DNA of 64,000 nucleotides from an uncultured candidate division WWE3 bacterium (lineage in GTDB: Bacteria > Patescibacteriota > WWE3 > UBA101185 > UBA10185): the NCBI GenBank assembly GCA_938004185.1, contig CALKWN010000176.1, positions 32,511 to 96,510 of the forward strand. The letters are read 5' to 3'. The notes below the pieces were generated by a model. It ran no database searches and was not told the DNA's origin. It was given only the letters and a program-made list of their open reading frames with translations. Below are positions 53,845 to 63,190 of this stretch, in pieces. The translations under genes were made by a program, and so were the position numbers. The stretch's first letter is position 1, and each line of letters begins with the position of its first letter.

Positions 53845-54732
53845 GTGAGTTTATTCATTCATATTGTCTTTGTGCAAAAATCCTACCCGACGAGAATTTC
53901 AGATTTTCCTTCCTACGCATGCCATATAAAAGGTGTTCCAGAAAAGATATATATAAAAGGTAAGTTGCCGAAGGAAATTGCGGAAAAGAGTTTGGGTATT
54001 GTCGGAAGTAGAAGAATCTCTCCCTACGGTGTGCGTGTTCTTAAAGAGCTTTTTTATTATGTAAAGGACACCGGCGCCGTTATAATTTCGGGCTTTATGG
54101 CAGGTACCGATACTTATGCTCATGAATTTGCTTTAAACTCGGGATGTACTACTGTTGCTGTTTTGCCTTGTGGTTGCGACATATTACATCCTGTGAGTAA
54201 CAGGGCTTTGTATAGCAGGATTTTGGATGAAGGCGGGGCAGTAGTATCGGAGTTTGAAGACGGTTTCGGCCCGAAAAAATGGACGTATCCTAAGAGAAAC
54301 AGGATAATAGCAGCTCTATCAAAAGTATTATTGGTTGTAGAAGCGTCGATGAAAAGCGGATCCATGATCACGGCCTGTTTTGCTCGAAGATACGGCCGAA
54401 AAATCTTTAGTGTTCCGGGAGATATTTACTCGGAAAGGTCAGCCGGAACAAATCGTTTAATTTTCGAGGGTGCCGAAATCTATCTTTCAGCGGAAAGGTT
54501 GATTGACGAGGCAGGCTTATACGCAGGTGAGAGGAATTATAGTAAAACACGAACCGTCCTTACCAATAATAAAGAGGCCGAAATAATCGGTTTATTAAAA
54601 AAAGGTGCGGCAAAGTATGACAAACTAGCGTCCGAGTTGGCATGGGTTTCTTGTGATTTGAATGCCGTTCTCTCACAAATGCTTATTAAAGGTATGATTT
54701 TTGAGAAAGGAGGGGAGTACCATATTTTGTAG
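53845..54732 (+). CDS. dprA: DNA processing protein DprA
   Basis: Binds incoming single-stranded DNA and loads RecA in natural transformation. 295 residues: Rossmann-like core with GIVGSRRISPYG, SGFMAGTDTYAHEFAL (the SGxAxGID-like motif, here with TDT), PKRNRIIAALS and GSMITACFA, plus a C-terminal winged helix (~240-295). GTG start at 53845, 15 nt after a TAGAAT box; the exact start is less certain. Its end overlaps the SD and start of comM. Confidence 0.93.
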   Translation: MSLFIHIVFVQKSYPTRISDFPSYACHIKGVPEKIYIKGKLPKEIAEKSLGIVGSRRISPYGVRVLKELFYYVKDTGAVIISGFMAGTDTYAHEFALNSGCTTVAVLPCGCDILHPVSNRALYSRILDEGGAVVSEFEDGFGPKKWTYPKRNRIIAALSKVLLVVEASMKSGSMITACFARRYGRKIFSVPGDIYSERSAGTNRLIFEGAEIYLSAERLIDEAGLYAGERNYSKTRTVLTNNKEAEIIGLLKKGAAKYDKLASELAWVSCDLNAVLSQMLIKGMIFEKGGEYHIL

Positions 54733-56251
54733 GTTGAAATCATTTTATTTGAATGGAACGACGCCCGAGTATTTAGTTATAGAGGTGAGTTCTTCTTCAA
54801 GGGGAATTCCCGGGGTGCATGTTAGCGGGGTTAGGGGAGGACAAACTGGAAATACTATAAGAAAGATTAGGGCTGCCTTCTCAAACTCTGAAATCGGGTT
54901 TCCAAACAAGAAAATCACGATAAACGTGTTGCCCAGTAATGTTTTACGCGACCTTTCTGAGATAGAGTTCCCAATCTCTATGGGTATTATATTTACTCAT
55001 ATTTTGCCTATTCATGAGGTGGGGCATATTTTTTACGGTGGGGTAGATTCTATGGGTTGCCTGATTTCGATGCCCAAGACGATTTTCATGGGGGAGCTGA
55101 TCGGGAGAAAATTTGCTAACTGCGGTAGTGTGGAAAAATTTTTTGTACCTTCGGGGTCGTATTATTTTTTTGAAAAAAATGCTCCGGTCGAAATTTATAA
55201 AATAAATTCTTTAAAGGATGCGTTGAATTTTTTCAAAGGAGGGGAGTTTGAACATTCCGGCAAAATAAGTTTGCCTGAGGTTTGTTCGGAAAAATTTATG
55301 TCGCGTTCCGGAAATGGTTTTGAGGGGGTAGTGGGAAATGAACACGCGAAAAGAGCTTTAACAATTTCACTTGCAGGAAAGCATAATCTTCTCATGCTCG
55401 GGCCGTCGGGTGCCGGAAAATCCATTCTTGCAAAACGTTGCGCCAGCCTTTTTCCTGTTCCTGATGAGAGGTGCATTATAGATAGATTAAAGGCGGGTGC
55501 TTTAACCGGACGTTCTTTTGAAGGAGGTTGTACGGAAACGCCTTTCGTAGCTCCACATATAACTACAACTGAAAAAGAGATGGTGGGAAGTTCGATGGCT
55601 CCGGGTTATGTTACTGCGGCACACGGAGGATTACTTTTTTTGGATGAAACACACCTCTTTTCTACGAGAATTTTAAATTCTTTAAAAACAGTTATTGATG
55701 AAAGAGGCGTGACTTTTTCTTCTGAAAGAGGGGCTCAAAGATACCCGGCCGATTTTTTACTTATAGCTGCGGCAAATAATTGTATGTGCGGTTTGTCGGG
55801 CTCTGACGATAAGCAGTGCAAATGCGGGGGAAGGGAAATAAACAGCTATAACTCCAGAATGACCCCGTCTTTTTTGGAAAGGTTTGACATAGTTACCTAT
55901 GTTTCTGGATCTTCTGTGGAGGCAGTGATGGGGGATGTTTCCGGAGGCGATTCAGATACAGGTGAGATTGTGAGCAGGGCTGTGGAAATTCAGAAAAGAA
56001 GATTTTCTTCATGCGATATAAATTCAAACTCACACATACAGTACAAATTTATTAACGATTTCTGCCCTTTAGATAGGGAGGCGGCGTCTTTGCTGGAGAT
56101 CGCGGTTTCAAGATATGCGTTGTCGACCAGATCGGTTCACAGGATTCTATCTGTTTCCAGAACAATAGCCGATTTGGATGGGGAAGAAAAGATATCTTCA
56201 GACCATGTTGCAGAAGCCGTCCAATATAGGGTAAAGAATGACAAACCTTGA
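54722..56251 (+). CDS. comM: ComM/YifB AAA+ helicase, possible ATA start codon
   Basis: Hexameric branch-migration motor that extends recombination in transformation. 509 residues: N-terminal Lon-like domain (LKSFYLNG, then GIPGVHVSGV), AAA+ core with Walker A GPSGAGKS and Walker B LLFLDETH, a cysteine-rich insertion (CMCG, CKCG) typical of YifB/ComM, and a C-terminal Mg-chelatase-type domain. No ATG or GTG fits. ATA 54722 gives the family N-terminal length and follows AAAGGAGG by 8 nt; TTG 54701 or TTG 54734 are alternatives. It overlaps the end of dprA by 11 bases. Confidence 0.85.
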   Translation: MFCRLKSFYLNGTTPEYLVIEVSSSSRGIPGVHVSGVRGGQTGNTIRKIRAAFSNSEIGFPNKKITINVLPSNVLRDLSEIEFPISMGIIFTHILPIHEVGHIFYGGVDSMGCLISMPKTIFMGELIGRKFANCGSVEKFFVPSGSYYFFEKNAPVEIYKINSLKDALNFFKGGEFEHSGKISLPEVCSEKFMSRSGNGFEGVVGNEHAKRALTISLAGKHNLLMLGPSGAGKSILAKRCASLFPVPDERCIIDRLKAGALTGRSFEGGCTETPFVAPHITTTEKEMVGSSMAPGYVTAAHGGLLFLDETHLFSTRILNSLKTVIDERGVTFSSERGAQRYPADFLLIAAANNCMCGLSGSDDKQCKCGGREINSYNSRMTPSFLERFDIVTYVSGSSVEAVMGDVSGGDSDTGEIVSRAVEIQKRRFSSCDINSNSHIQYKFINDFCPLDREAASLLEIAVSRYALSTRSVHRILSVSRTIADLDGEEKISSDHVAEAVQYRVKNDKP

Positions 56252-56285
56252 ATTATTTTAATCCATGTTGTATATTCCAGGCATT

Positions 56286-56579
56286 ATGATGTTAGAAAAA
56301 GTATCTAAAGCTCTCGCGGACAAGAACCGCCTAAAAATTATCCAGTACCTTAGTACCGGACAAAGAAACGTTTCCGAGGTTGCGGATAGGTTGAATGTAG
56401 AAGAAAATCTTGCTTCTCATCACCTTAGGGTTCTGGCCTCGCTGGGTTTTTTAAAGAACGACAAGAAAGGCAGGGAAGTGTACTACAGAATTAACGAAAC
56501 CAGGTTCGTTTCGTTATTAAAAGACTTAAATAGAAGCAAAGTCTTTAAAGAAATACTTCTAAAAGCTTTGGAAGATTAG
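56286..56579 (+). CDS. ArsR-family regulator
   Basis: 97 residues of winged-helix ArsR type: LADKNRLKIIQYLSTG, VSEVADRLNVEENLASHHLRVLASLGFL and a wing KKGREVYYRI. The cysteines of metal sensors are absent, so the signal is not a classic metal site. Start is ATG 56286 (or 56289); TATATT (56271-56276) lies 9 nt before it, which makes the longer frame from 56265 unlikely. Its position before the repeats and comEA suggests that it governs competence genes. Confidence 0.8.
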   Translation: MMLEKVSKALADKNRLKIIQYLSTGQRNVSEVADRLNVEENLASHHLRVLASLGFLKNDKKGREVYYRINETRFVSLLKDLNRSKVFKEILLKALED

Positions 56580-56649
56580 TACTATTCTTAAGCTGTATTT
56601 TTATATATTTTTCCCATTCTCCTGCTTTCTGCCCACGTTTGTATCTCAT

Positions 56650-56780
56650 AAATATTTTGCGGTAATTTTGCGTTAATTACAGTAAGTATAATTTTAATAT
56701 TTTGTTATTAGGCGCCTGTATGAAAGCTTTTAAGTGCCACACCTCTAATTAAATATTTTGCGGTAATTTTGCGTTAATTA
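56650..56780. repeat. 30-bp direct repeat pair made of tandem 11-mers
   Basis: An exact 30-base sequence at 56650-56679 recurs at 56751-56780 (period 101). Each holds two tandem 11-mers, ATTTTGCGGTA and ATTTTGCGTTA, one helical turn apart, so there are four sites in two pairs. The 280-base gap around them contains no gene. Confidence 0.85.
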
Positions 56781-56862
56781 TACTAATGAGCTCGAGTTGA
56801 ATTTCTACCCTCGTTAGACACGATCTTGTTATCTTCAAGGGCATTAGAACTTAATATGAATT

Positions 56863-57519
56863 GTGTTTAATAGAAAGTCGGTTTTTGTAATTTCAATAAT
56901 TTTTTCTTATGTTTTGGGATATTTTACGTCATACGGTGCAGCCCTTTTTTCTCCTCCGGAGATAGAAGAATGTTTTTGTAACAACATAAACGACACAACG
57001 TTGAAAATAAGTGTGGAGGTGGGAGGCGCTGTTGCAAATCCGGGTGTGTACGATTTGGAGGAGGGTAGTAGGACCTTGGATGCAATAAAAGCGGCCGGAG
57101 ATTTCTCTTCCGATTATGATTATTTATGGGTAAGTAAAAATATAAATTTATCCCAAATTTTAAAAGACGAGCAGAAAATATTCATTCCTTTCGCGGCCTT
57201 AGGTTATGGTAGTGTTTTAGATTCGTCTTCAATGAAAATTTTTTCTTTTATTTCAAATTCATCGGACAGTAAGGTAAAGGAAAGTTCCGGTAGTAGCGGG
57301 TCTGTCGTACCCGATGATGCGGATTCTTCGGAGACGGGATCGAAAGTAAATGTAAATACCGCCAGTTTTGACGAGTTGGATTCACTTCCCGGTATAGGGG
57401 CGGTTTATGCCGGAAAAATTATCGAAAACAGGCCCTACTCAGATTTGCAGGATTTTGAGGAAAAATCCCAGGTGACCTCATCAATTTTTGAAAAAATAAA
57501 GGATCTAATTTGTTTCTAG
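56863..57519 (+). CDS. comEA: Competence protein ComEA
   Basis: 218 residues: membrane anchor (~5-25), SLBB-like domain (ISVEVGGAVANPGVYDLEEG), a Ser/Asp-rich linker, and a helix-hairpin-helix DNA-binding end (VNVNTASFDELDSLPGIGAVYAGKII). ComEA binds double-stranded DNA outside the membrane and hands it to ComEC. GTG start 5 nt after TAATAT (56852-56857). Confidence 0.93.
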   Translation: MFNRKSVFVISIIFSYVLGYFTSYGAALFSPPEIEECFCNNINDTTLKISVEVGGAVANPGVYDLEEGSRTLDAIKAAGDFSSDYDYLWVSKNINLSQILKDEQKIFIPFAALGYGSVLDSSSMKIFSFISNSSDSKVKESSGSSGSVVPDDADSSETGSKVNVNTASFDELDSLPGIGAVYAGKIIENRPYSDLQDFEEKSQVTSSIFEKIKDLICF

Positions 57520-57544
57520 CAGCTTTTTACGTTTCTGAAAAAAT

Positions 57545-58600
57545 ATGACAGGACGGTTTGTGTTTGCACGTCAATTAAAGATAACTTCTCTTTTAAAATA
57601 CAATCTTGGATTGATCTTATTGTTTATATCGGCGGCCTTTCGCGTATGGTATTTTTGTCTTCCGCAGGGAGGTATTTTGGTCTGTTCGTCAGGTTTGGAA
57701 AAGGGATTTTTTGATTTCTTTGATCCCGTTAAAGAAAGGTTTGCAGAGAAGGCCAGAAGGTCTTTACCAAGTCCTCACAGTGAGCTTGTATTAGGCATGA
57801 CAATTGGATTGGACGATTTGTCCATGTCCCCAGATTTTAAGAATGCTCTAAAACGTACAGGTACTATCCATGTTGTCGTGGTTTCGGGATTTAATATGAG
57901 CCTGGTCGCGGGGTATGCGTTGAAAATTTTCGGCAGTCCCTACAAAGCTAAAAATCTATTTTTAACATTGTTAGCAACTTTTTTGTACGCGGCTTTTACC
58001 GGATTCGAGCCTCCGGTTTTAAGAGCTTGGGTTATGTCTTCTTTTATGCTCGTAGGTAAGTTTTCGGGGCGTTTGCTCAATTCAATTCGGTTGCTCGTTG
58101 TGTCATACTTTGTCGTTTTGCTAATTAATCCCGGTAACTTTGTAAGTGTTAGTACTTATCTAAGTTTTTTGGCTACTTTTGGTTTGATGGCTTTTTCAGA
58201 ACCTATTGAGGGGTTTGTGATTCGCCTGATTAGGGGGAGGAAGTGGTCCGTGATAAGTGACTTTTCTGCCAGTTTTGCAGCTCAGATAATGGTGTGGCCG
58301 TTAATTTCCGGAATGTTCGGTGAGGTCAGTATTATAAGTCTGCTGGTCAACGCTTTGGTTTTATGGACGGTTCCGATAACAACTGTTTTAGGTATTCCGG
58401 CATTGGTACTTCCGGGTAAGCTGTTGTGGATCGTATGTTTTCCGTTTTGCGATTTTTTTATCCGTATCGTGAATTTTTTTTCACGATTTAGTTTTGCCAA
58501 CGTGGCGTGGAAAATGCCTTTATATTGTGCCGTGGTCTATTATTCCGTTTTTATGGTTCTTACAATATTTTTGGTAAGGTCGGGGAGGAATAAAGCGTGA
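57545..58600 (+). CDS. comEC: ComEC membrane channel domain
   Basis: 351 residues, the Competence domain (PF03772 type): GMTIGLDDLSMSPDFKNALKRTGTIHVVVVSGFNMSLVAG is the conserved core in short pieces, followed by about 8 membrane helices. It forms the channel for single-stranded DNA uptake. In most bacteria one protein of 700+ residues includes the nuclease-like beta-lactamase domain; here that is the next gene. Confidence 0.9.
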   Translation: MTGRFVFARQLKITSLLKYNLGLILLFISAAFRVWYFCLPQGGILVCSSGLEKGFFDFFDPVKERFAEKARRSLPSPHSELVLGMTIGLDDLSMSPDFKNALKRTGTIHVVVVSGFNMSLVAGYALKIFGSPYKAKNLFLTLLATFLYAAFTGFEPPVLRAWVMSSFMLVGKFSGRLLNSIRLLVVSYFVVLLINPGNFVSVSTYLSFLATFGLMAFSEPIEGFVIRLIRGRKWSVISDFSASFAAQIMVWPLISGMFGEVSIISLLVNALVLWTVPITTVLGIPALVLPGKLLWIVCFPFCDFFIRIVNFFSRFSFANVAWKMPLYCAVVYYSVFMVLTIFLVRSGRNKA

Positions 58601-59436
58601 AAAAAGAGCTAATTTTTCAATCGGTATTTTGCACAATTTATTTATTATTATTTCATTTTTTTGTTTTCCAAAAGAATCTTAACGATGCCGGCTTGTCCTT
58701 TCACGTTATCGATGTGGGGCAGGGTGATGGAATTTTTGTTTCTATGAACGCGCGACCGTTGATACTCATAGATGGGGGAGGGGATTACACTGCAGATCCC
58801 TATATGCTCGATAATACCGGTATAAAATGCCATTTACCTCTTTTGGTATTAACCCATTTGCATAACGATCATTACTTAGGTTTTAGGAGGCTCTTAGAAA
58901 GGTGTACGTTTGACATACTTAGGTTTAACGACGTTGTTTTGGATGGCCGTGCCTTTCCGGTTTTTGTGAAAAATAGTTACGAAAATAAAGTTAAAAAAAC
59001 TTTTGATGGTGAACAATTTTTGATTAACGGTGTGTTTATAAAAATATTTCTTGCATTCGATAGTGCTTACGAAATTCCAAAAAATTTAAATAACTCTTCG
59101 GTAGTAGTCTTTATTAAGCATGGGGATTTTGAAGGTCTGTTCTTGGGTGATCTCGAGGCCGATGGGCAGGCGAGATTGGACATCAAGAAAATAAAGAAGT
59201 TGGTTTCGGGCAGACTCGATGTTTTGAAAATTGCCCATCACGGGGCAATAAACGGGTACTATCCTGCTTTAATTCATGCGTTAAAGCCTCGGTTTTGCGT
59301 AATTTCGGTGGGTAAAGACAATAAATTCGGACACCCTTCGGAAGAGGTCCTGCAGGGTTTGAAAAACTCCGGATGTGAGGTAATAAGGACGGATGAGGCG
59401 GGATCTGTTGTTATTAACTCCCGCGGAATGATATGA
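58597..59436 (+). CDS. comEC2: ComEC metallo-beta-lactamase-like domain as a separate protein
   Basis: 279 residues. One N-terminal helix anchors it (~8-23). The MBL fold has FHVIDVGQGDG, THLHNDH (86-92), GDLE and AHHG, the full metal-ligand set. In fused ComEC this domain is thought to degrade the non-transported strand. GTG overlaps the ComEC stop as GTGA and follows GGAGG by 9 nt. Confidence 0.88.
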   Translation: MKKELIFQSVFCTIYLLLFHFFVFQKNLNDAGLSFHVIDVGQGDGIFVSMNARPLILIDGGGDYTADPYMLDNTGIKCHLPLLVLTHLHNDHYLGFRRLLERCTFDILRFNDVVLDGRAFPVFVKNSYENKVKKTFDGEQFLINGVFIKIFLAFDSAYEIPKNLNNSSVVVFIKHGDFEGLFLGDLEADGQARLDIKKIKKLVSGRLDVLKIAHHGAINGYYPALIHALKPRFCVISVGKDNKFGHPSEEVLQGLKNSGCEVIRTDEAGSVVINSRGMI

Positions 59437-59451
59437 TGCTTTTAATTCAGT

Positions 59452-61209
59452 ATGAGTGCAAAGCAGGTAGCATACAATTTAATCGCCGGTGCCGTATCAG
59501 AACTTTACGGCTTAAAAGATGCTGAGATACAGATTTCCATTCCTGATAACGAGACACATGGAGATTATTCAGCAAATACAGCCTTTTCTATTGCGAAAAA
59601 ACTTAACAGAATTCCGCTTGAAGTGGCAAAAGAGATTGCCGCTGAGGCTTTAGCACAAAACCTGTCGGTGGAATTCGGCAAGGTGTCCTACCCTATTTTT
59701 GAAAAGATTGAGGCCTGCGCTCCCGGCTTTGTAAATTTTACTCTAAGCCGTGATTTTTTGTTTCACACACTTATCGGGATTAACACGGAAGAAAATTACG
59801 GCAGAATGGATTTTGGGTCCGGGAAGAAAATTATACTTGAATATTCGCAGCCTAATACAAATAAACCCCAACATGTCGGTCACGCCAGAAATAATTTTAT
59901 CGGATCTTCTCTAGCCAAGATACTTGAGTATTGCGGATATGATGTTGTTAAGGCCAATTATGTTGGCGATATAGGTATTCACATTTGTAAAAGCATGTTG
60001 ATGTATATGAAGTATGGCGACGGTCAGAATCCGGACAAAAAACCTGACCATTTTGTAGGGGATTTCTACTCGATGTACGAGGCGGAATACGAGAAAAATC
60101 CCGAAATTGAAGCTGAGGCACAGGATTTACTAAGGCGCTGGGAGGCCGGAGAGCCTGAAGTTCGGGCTGTTTGGGAAAAAATGAATTCCTGGGTTTATGA
60201 TGGGTGGAAAAAAACATATTCGGATCAAAAAGTCGATTTTGACATATGGGAATATGAAAGCGAAAAGGTCGATATAGGAAAAGAAATGGCTATGCTGGCA
60301 CTTGATAAGGGTTTGGCTGAAAAAGATGATACAGGGGCAATTATTGCGCGTCTGGAGGCATACGGAATGCCCGACAAGGTGTTGCTTAGAAGTGACGGTA
60401 CGTCGGTGTATTCCACAAAAGATTTGCAACTCGCGAAAGATAGTTATGACAAATACAAGTTTGATAAGCGCTTATATGTTGTTGATGTAAGACAGTCCGA
60501 TTATTTCAGACAATTGTTTAAGGTTTTGGAATTGCTCGGCTTTGAGTGGCACAATCGTTTAGTGCACGTGGCTTACGGAATGGTTTCTTTACCTGAGGGT
60601 AAAATGTCATCTCGTAGCGGAGTGGTGGCTAACGCCGATGACGTGTTGGACAAGCTTGCGATGCTAGAAGAGGCAGAAGTTAGAAATAACATTAAATCTA
60701 CCGGAATAATAAGGGAAACAGCACAAAAAATTGCTCTGGCGGCTTTTAAGTACGGAATACTTAAAGTTGATACTAAACAGGATATCGTTTTTAACTACGA
60801 CCAGGCTTCTAAATTTGAAGGAAATACCGGTCCTTATCTTTTATACACTTACGCAAGGGCAGGATCTGTACTTGAAAAAGCCGGATTTGATCCTGACAGC
60901 GAGAAGTTTACTTACGCGGAACTACCTAAAGATACAAAAATGCAGCAGAAAGAACTTTCTTTGGCTTCCTGTCTAACCCATTTTCCAGAATATGTGGAGG
61001 AAGCTGCCGTAAATTACTCTCCGGGCAGGTTAGCTAACTATACTTACGAGGTAGCTCAAAAGTTTAATTCTTTTTATGGTGATGTGACCATACTTGATGC
61101 GGAGTCGGTAGGTGCCAGAAAATTTCGATTATATTTAACTCGGGCCGCAATGTCTGTATTAAAAGAATCGCTTGCTTTACTAGGCATCGAAGTAGTGGAA
61201 AAGATGTAA
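59452..61209 (+). CDS. argS: Arginyl-tRNA synthetase
   Basis: Class I synthetase, 585 residues: N-terminal Add-1 domain, HIGH-type motif HVGHARNN (~141), KMSKS-type motif KMSSRSG (~384) and a C-terminal anticodon-binding helix bundle. TATGAT (59432-59437) lies 14 nt before ATG. Confidence 0.96.
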   Translation: MSAKQVAYNLIAGAVSELYGLKDAEIQISIPDNETHGDYSANTAFSIAKKLNRIPLEVAKEIAAEALAQNLSVEFGKVSYPIFEKIEACAPGFVNFTLSRDFLFHTLIGINTEENYGRMDFGSGKKIILEYSQPNTNKPQHVGHARNNFIGSSLAKILEYCGYDVVKANYVGDIGIHICKSMLMYMKYGDGQNPDKKPDHFVGDFYSMYEAEYEKNPEIEAEAQDLLRRWEAGEPEVRAVWEKMNSWVYDGWKKTYSDQKVDFDIWEYESEKVDIGKEMAMLALDKGLAEKDDTGAIIARLEAYGMPDKVLLRSDGTSVYSTKDLQLAKDSYDKYKFDKRLYVVDVRQSDYFRQLFKVLELLGFEWHNRLVHVAYGMVSLPEGKMSSRSGVVANADDVLDKLAMLEEAEVRNNIKSTGIIRETAQKIALAAFKYGILKVDTKQDIVFNYDQASKFEGNTGPYLLYTYARAGSVLEKAGFDPDSEKFTYAELPKDTKMQQKELSLASCLTHFPEYVEEAAVNYSPGRLANYTYEVAQKFNSFYGDVTILDAESVGARKFRLYLTRAAMSVLKESLALLGIEVVEKM

Positions 61210-61228
61210 AACCTTTATACTACTAGTA

Positions 61229-62308
61229 ATGTTGGGCAGAAGAAAAAGCAAAAAAAATTCCGTACATCCCATTATCAGATTTGTAAGATCTTTTATGTCT
61301 GTTGTCGTGTTGACTGCTCTAGTTTTAGGCGTTACCTTGGGTGCAAAAGAGCTTTATGCGGTTGATTCTGCACGCTTCGGAAAAATTTCTTCAAACATTT
61401 TGGCAAAGCTTCACTTAAAGGTAGATGAGGAGCAGGTAGGTGAGATAGCAGGAAAATTTGCCGAGCGTATTTCTCAAACTAATTTGGGATCCGGAGTTTC
61501 TTCCAGCAGGCCTTTAGGAGAAAACGATGCCAATGTGTACGCCGCGAAGGATGTTTTGGTCGAAATAGCTGTGTTGTCAGACATTCATGACGATCTTGAT
61601 AATTTAAATTCTGCTTTAGAGAAAGTTAAAAGTCGGGGAATAGAGTACGTGTTTATTTTAGGCGATGTAACTTCATACGGCGATGTAAAAAGTTTGTCTG
61701 ATGCAAAAAATATATTGGATAGGACGGGTCTGCGTTATTTTGCTATACCCGGAGATCACGATTTAGCCAAATCATTGAGTAATAGTAATTTCGTCGAAGT
61801 TTTCGGAGAGGATTATGGAAAAATCGATATAAAGGGGTATAAGTTTGTCTATTTTAACAACGCTGCAAATTTCACGAAAATAGCTCCGGAAGCTATATCG
61901 TGGCTGGAAAAAGAGCTTCCGGACACCGATTTTTTGATGTTATCTCAGCCCTTGTTTACTGAGGGTTTGACATCTCCTTTCAACAACATTTTTATGGGAA
62001 GTACTAAAGATGTTGTAACGGATGCGGAACTACTAGAAAAACAAAAAATTGTCAGGGATCAGGGCGTCCTATTGCTCTCTCTGGTTAGAGATAGCAATAA
62101 CATAAAATGTTTGATAGCTGGAGATCATCATAAATCCTCTTCTACCAAAGATACGGTTAGGTCCAGTCTTATACACCGTACTGTGGGGGCCATTACATCT
62201 CAGCTTAATGAAGAGTACTCGCAGAAAGTTATTCAGTCATCGAGGCTCGGTGTCCTTTCCATTTTTCAAAACGGCGGGTATGACTTTCAGGACATTGTTC
62301 TAGACTAG
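61229..62308 (+). CDS. Membrane-anchored calcineurin-like phosphoesterase
   Basis: 359 residues. Membrane helix (~21-40), linker, then metallophosphoesterase motifs: LSDIHDD, LGDVTSYG, PGDHD and AGDHHKS. The outward-facing enzyme could be a phosphatase, nuclease or nucleotidase. TATACT (61216-61221) lies 7 nt before ATG: leaderless. Confidence 0.82.
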   Translation: MLGRRKSKKNSVHPIIRFVRSFMSVVVLTALVLGVTLGAKELYAVDSARFGKISSNILAKLHLKVDEEQVGEIAGKFAERISQTNLGSGVSSSRPLGENDANVYAAKDVLVEIAVLSDIHDDLDNLNSALEKVKSRGIEYVFILGDVTSYGDVKSLSDAKNILDRTGLRYFAIPGDHDLAKSLSNSNFVEVFGEDYGKIDIKGYKFVYFNNAANFTKIAPEAISWLEKELPDTDFLMLSQPLFTEGLTSPFNNIFMGSTKDVVTDAELLEKQKIVRDQGVLLLSLVRDSNNIKCLIAGDHHKSSSTKDTVRSSLIHRTVGAITSQLNEEYSQKVIQSSRLGVLSIFQNGGYDFQDIVLD

Positions 62309-62336
62309 AATTTTCACTAGTGATATAAAGTAATTT

Positions 62337-62918
62337 ATGAAAGAAAAAACATTAGTACTAATCAAACCTGATGCAGTAGCCCGCGGTATCACCGGAGAGA
62401 TAATAGATCGTTTGGAGCAGACGGGTTTAAAGATTGTCGGAGCAAAGCTTTTACGAGTTGATAAGATGTTTGGTGCAAAACACTACCATCACAATGAAGA
62501 GTGGAAAGAGATGGTAGGGAATAGGAACATTGCCGATTGCGAGAAGTTCGGTTTGGATGCTAGAGAAATTTTTGGTACGGACGATGCTAAGAGAATCGGC
62601 GAACTTACAGATGAAAGAAACGCAGAGTTCCTCGCTTCCGGTCCCGTTTTCGCAATTATTTTTGAAGGTCCTAATGCTGTGGCCAAGGTAAGAAATATGG
62701 TTGGTTCAACATTCCCCGATACAGCGCCTCCCGGAACGATAAGAGGAGATTACGGTTTGGACTCAGCCTACTCAGGCATGATCAGAAAGAGGACGACATA
62801 TAATGTCATACACGCTTCGGGATCAGTTGAGGAAGCAAAACAGGAAATTGAGTTGTGGTTCAAACCCGAAGAAATAATCGATTATAAGAGAGTGCACGAA
62901 GAGCTTTATAATTATTGA
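62337..62918 (+). CDS. ndk: Nucleoside diphosphate kinase
   Basis: Makes NTPs from NDPs with a phospho-His intermediate. 193 residues against the usual ~135-150. Core motifs: TLVLIKPDAV, GSTFPDTAPPGTIRGDYG and active-site NVIHASGS. Two insertions explain the length: ~25-30 residues after KHYHHNEEW and ~14 before the active His. TATAAA ends 7 nt before ATG. Confidence 0.94.
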   Translation: MKEKTLVLIKPDAVARGITGEIIDRLEQTGLKIVGAKLLRVDKMFGAKHYHHNEEWKEMVGNRNIADCEKFGLDAREIFGTDDAKRIGELTDERNAEFLASGPVFAIIFEGPNAVAKVRNMVGSTFPDTAPPGTIRGDYGLDSAYSGMIRKRTTYNVIHASGSVEEAKQEIELWFKPEEIIDYKRVHEELYNY

Positions 62919-63058
62919 TTTGTGTATAGTTAGTATTGTTTTGAACCCACGTCAGTTTTTATTCGAAAAGCCCACGTTTTCCGTGAGTAATTTGTTGCGA
63001 TATAATTGCAGTTGTTTTGGTATAAACTTGTTATGTAAACGGCAGAGTTATTGTTTTT

Positions 63059-63148
63059 GGAGGGATCGCATAGTGGCCTAGTGCGGCGGTCTTGAAAACC
63101 GCTATGTCCGAAAGGGCATCGTGGGTTCGAATCCCACTCCCTCCGCCA
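63059..63148 (+). tRNA. tRNA-Ser (TGA)
   Basis: 90 nt with CCA. Acceptor GGAGGGA/TCCCTCC, anticodon TGA in CTTGAAA, long variable arm TGTCCGAAAGGGCA as expected for serine. Confidence 0.96.
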
Positions 63149-63151
63149 GTG

Positions 63152-63190
63152 AAAAAGCGAAAGGTGCCGAAGGTGCTTTTCGCTTTTTCA
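63152..63190 (+). terminator. Terminator after tRNA-Ser
   Basis: GAAAAAGCGAAAG (63152-63164) pairs with CTTTTCGCTTTTTC (63177-63190) across a short loop. Confidence 0.7.
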
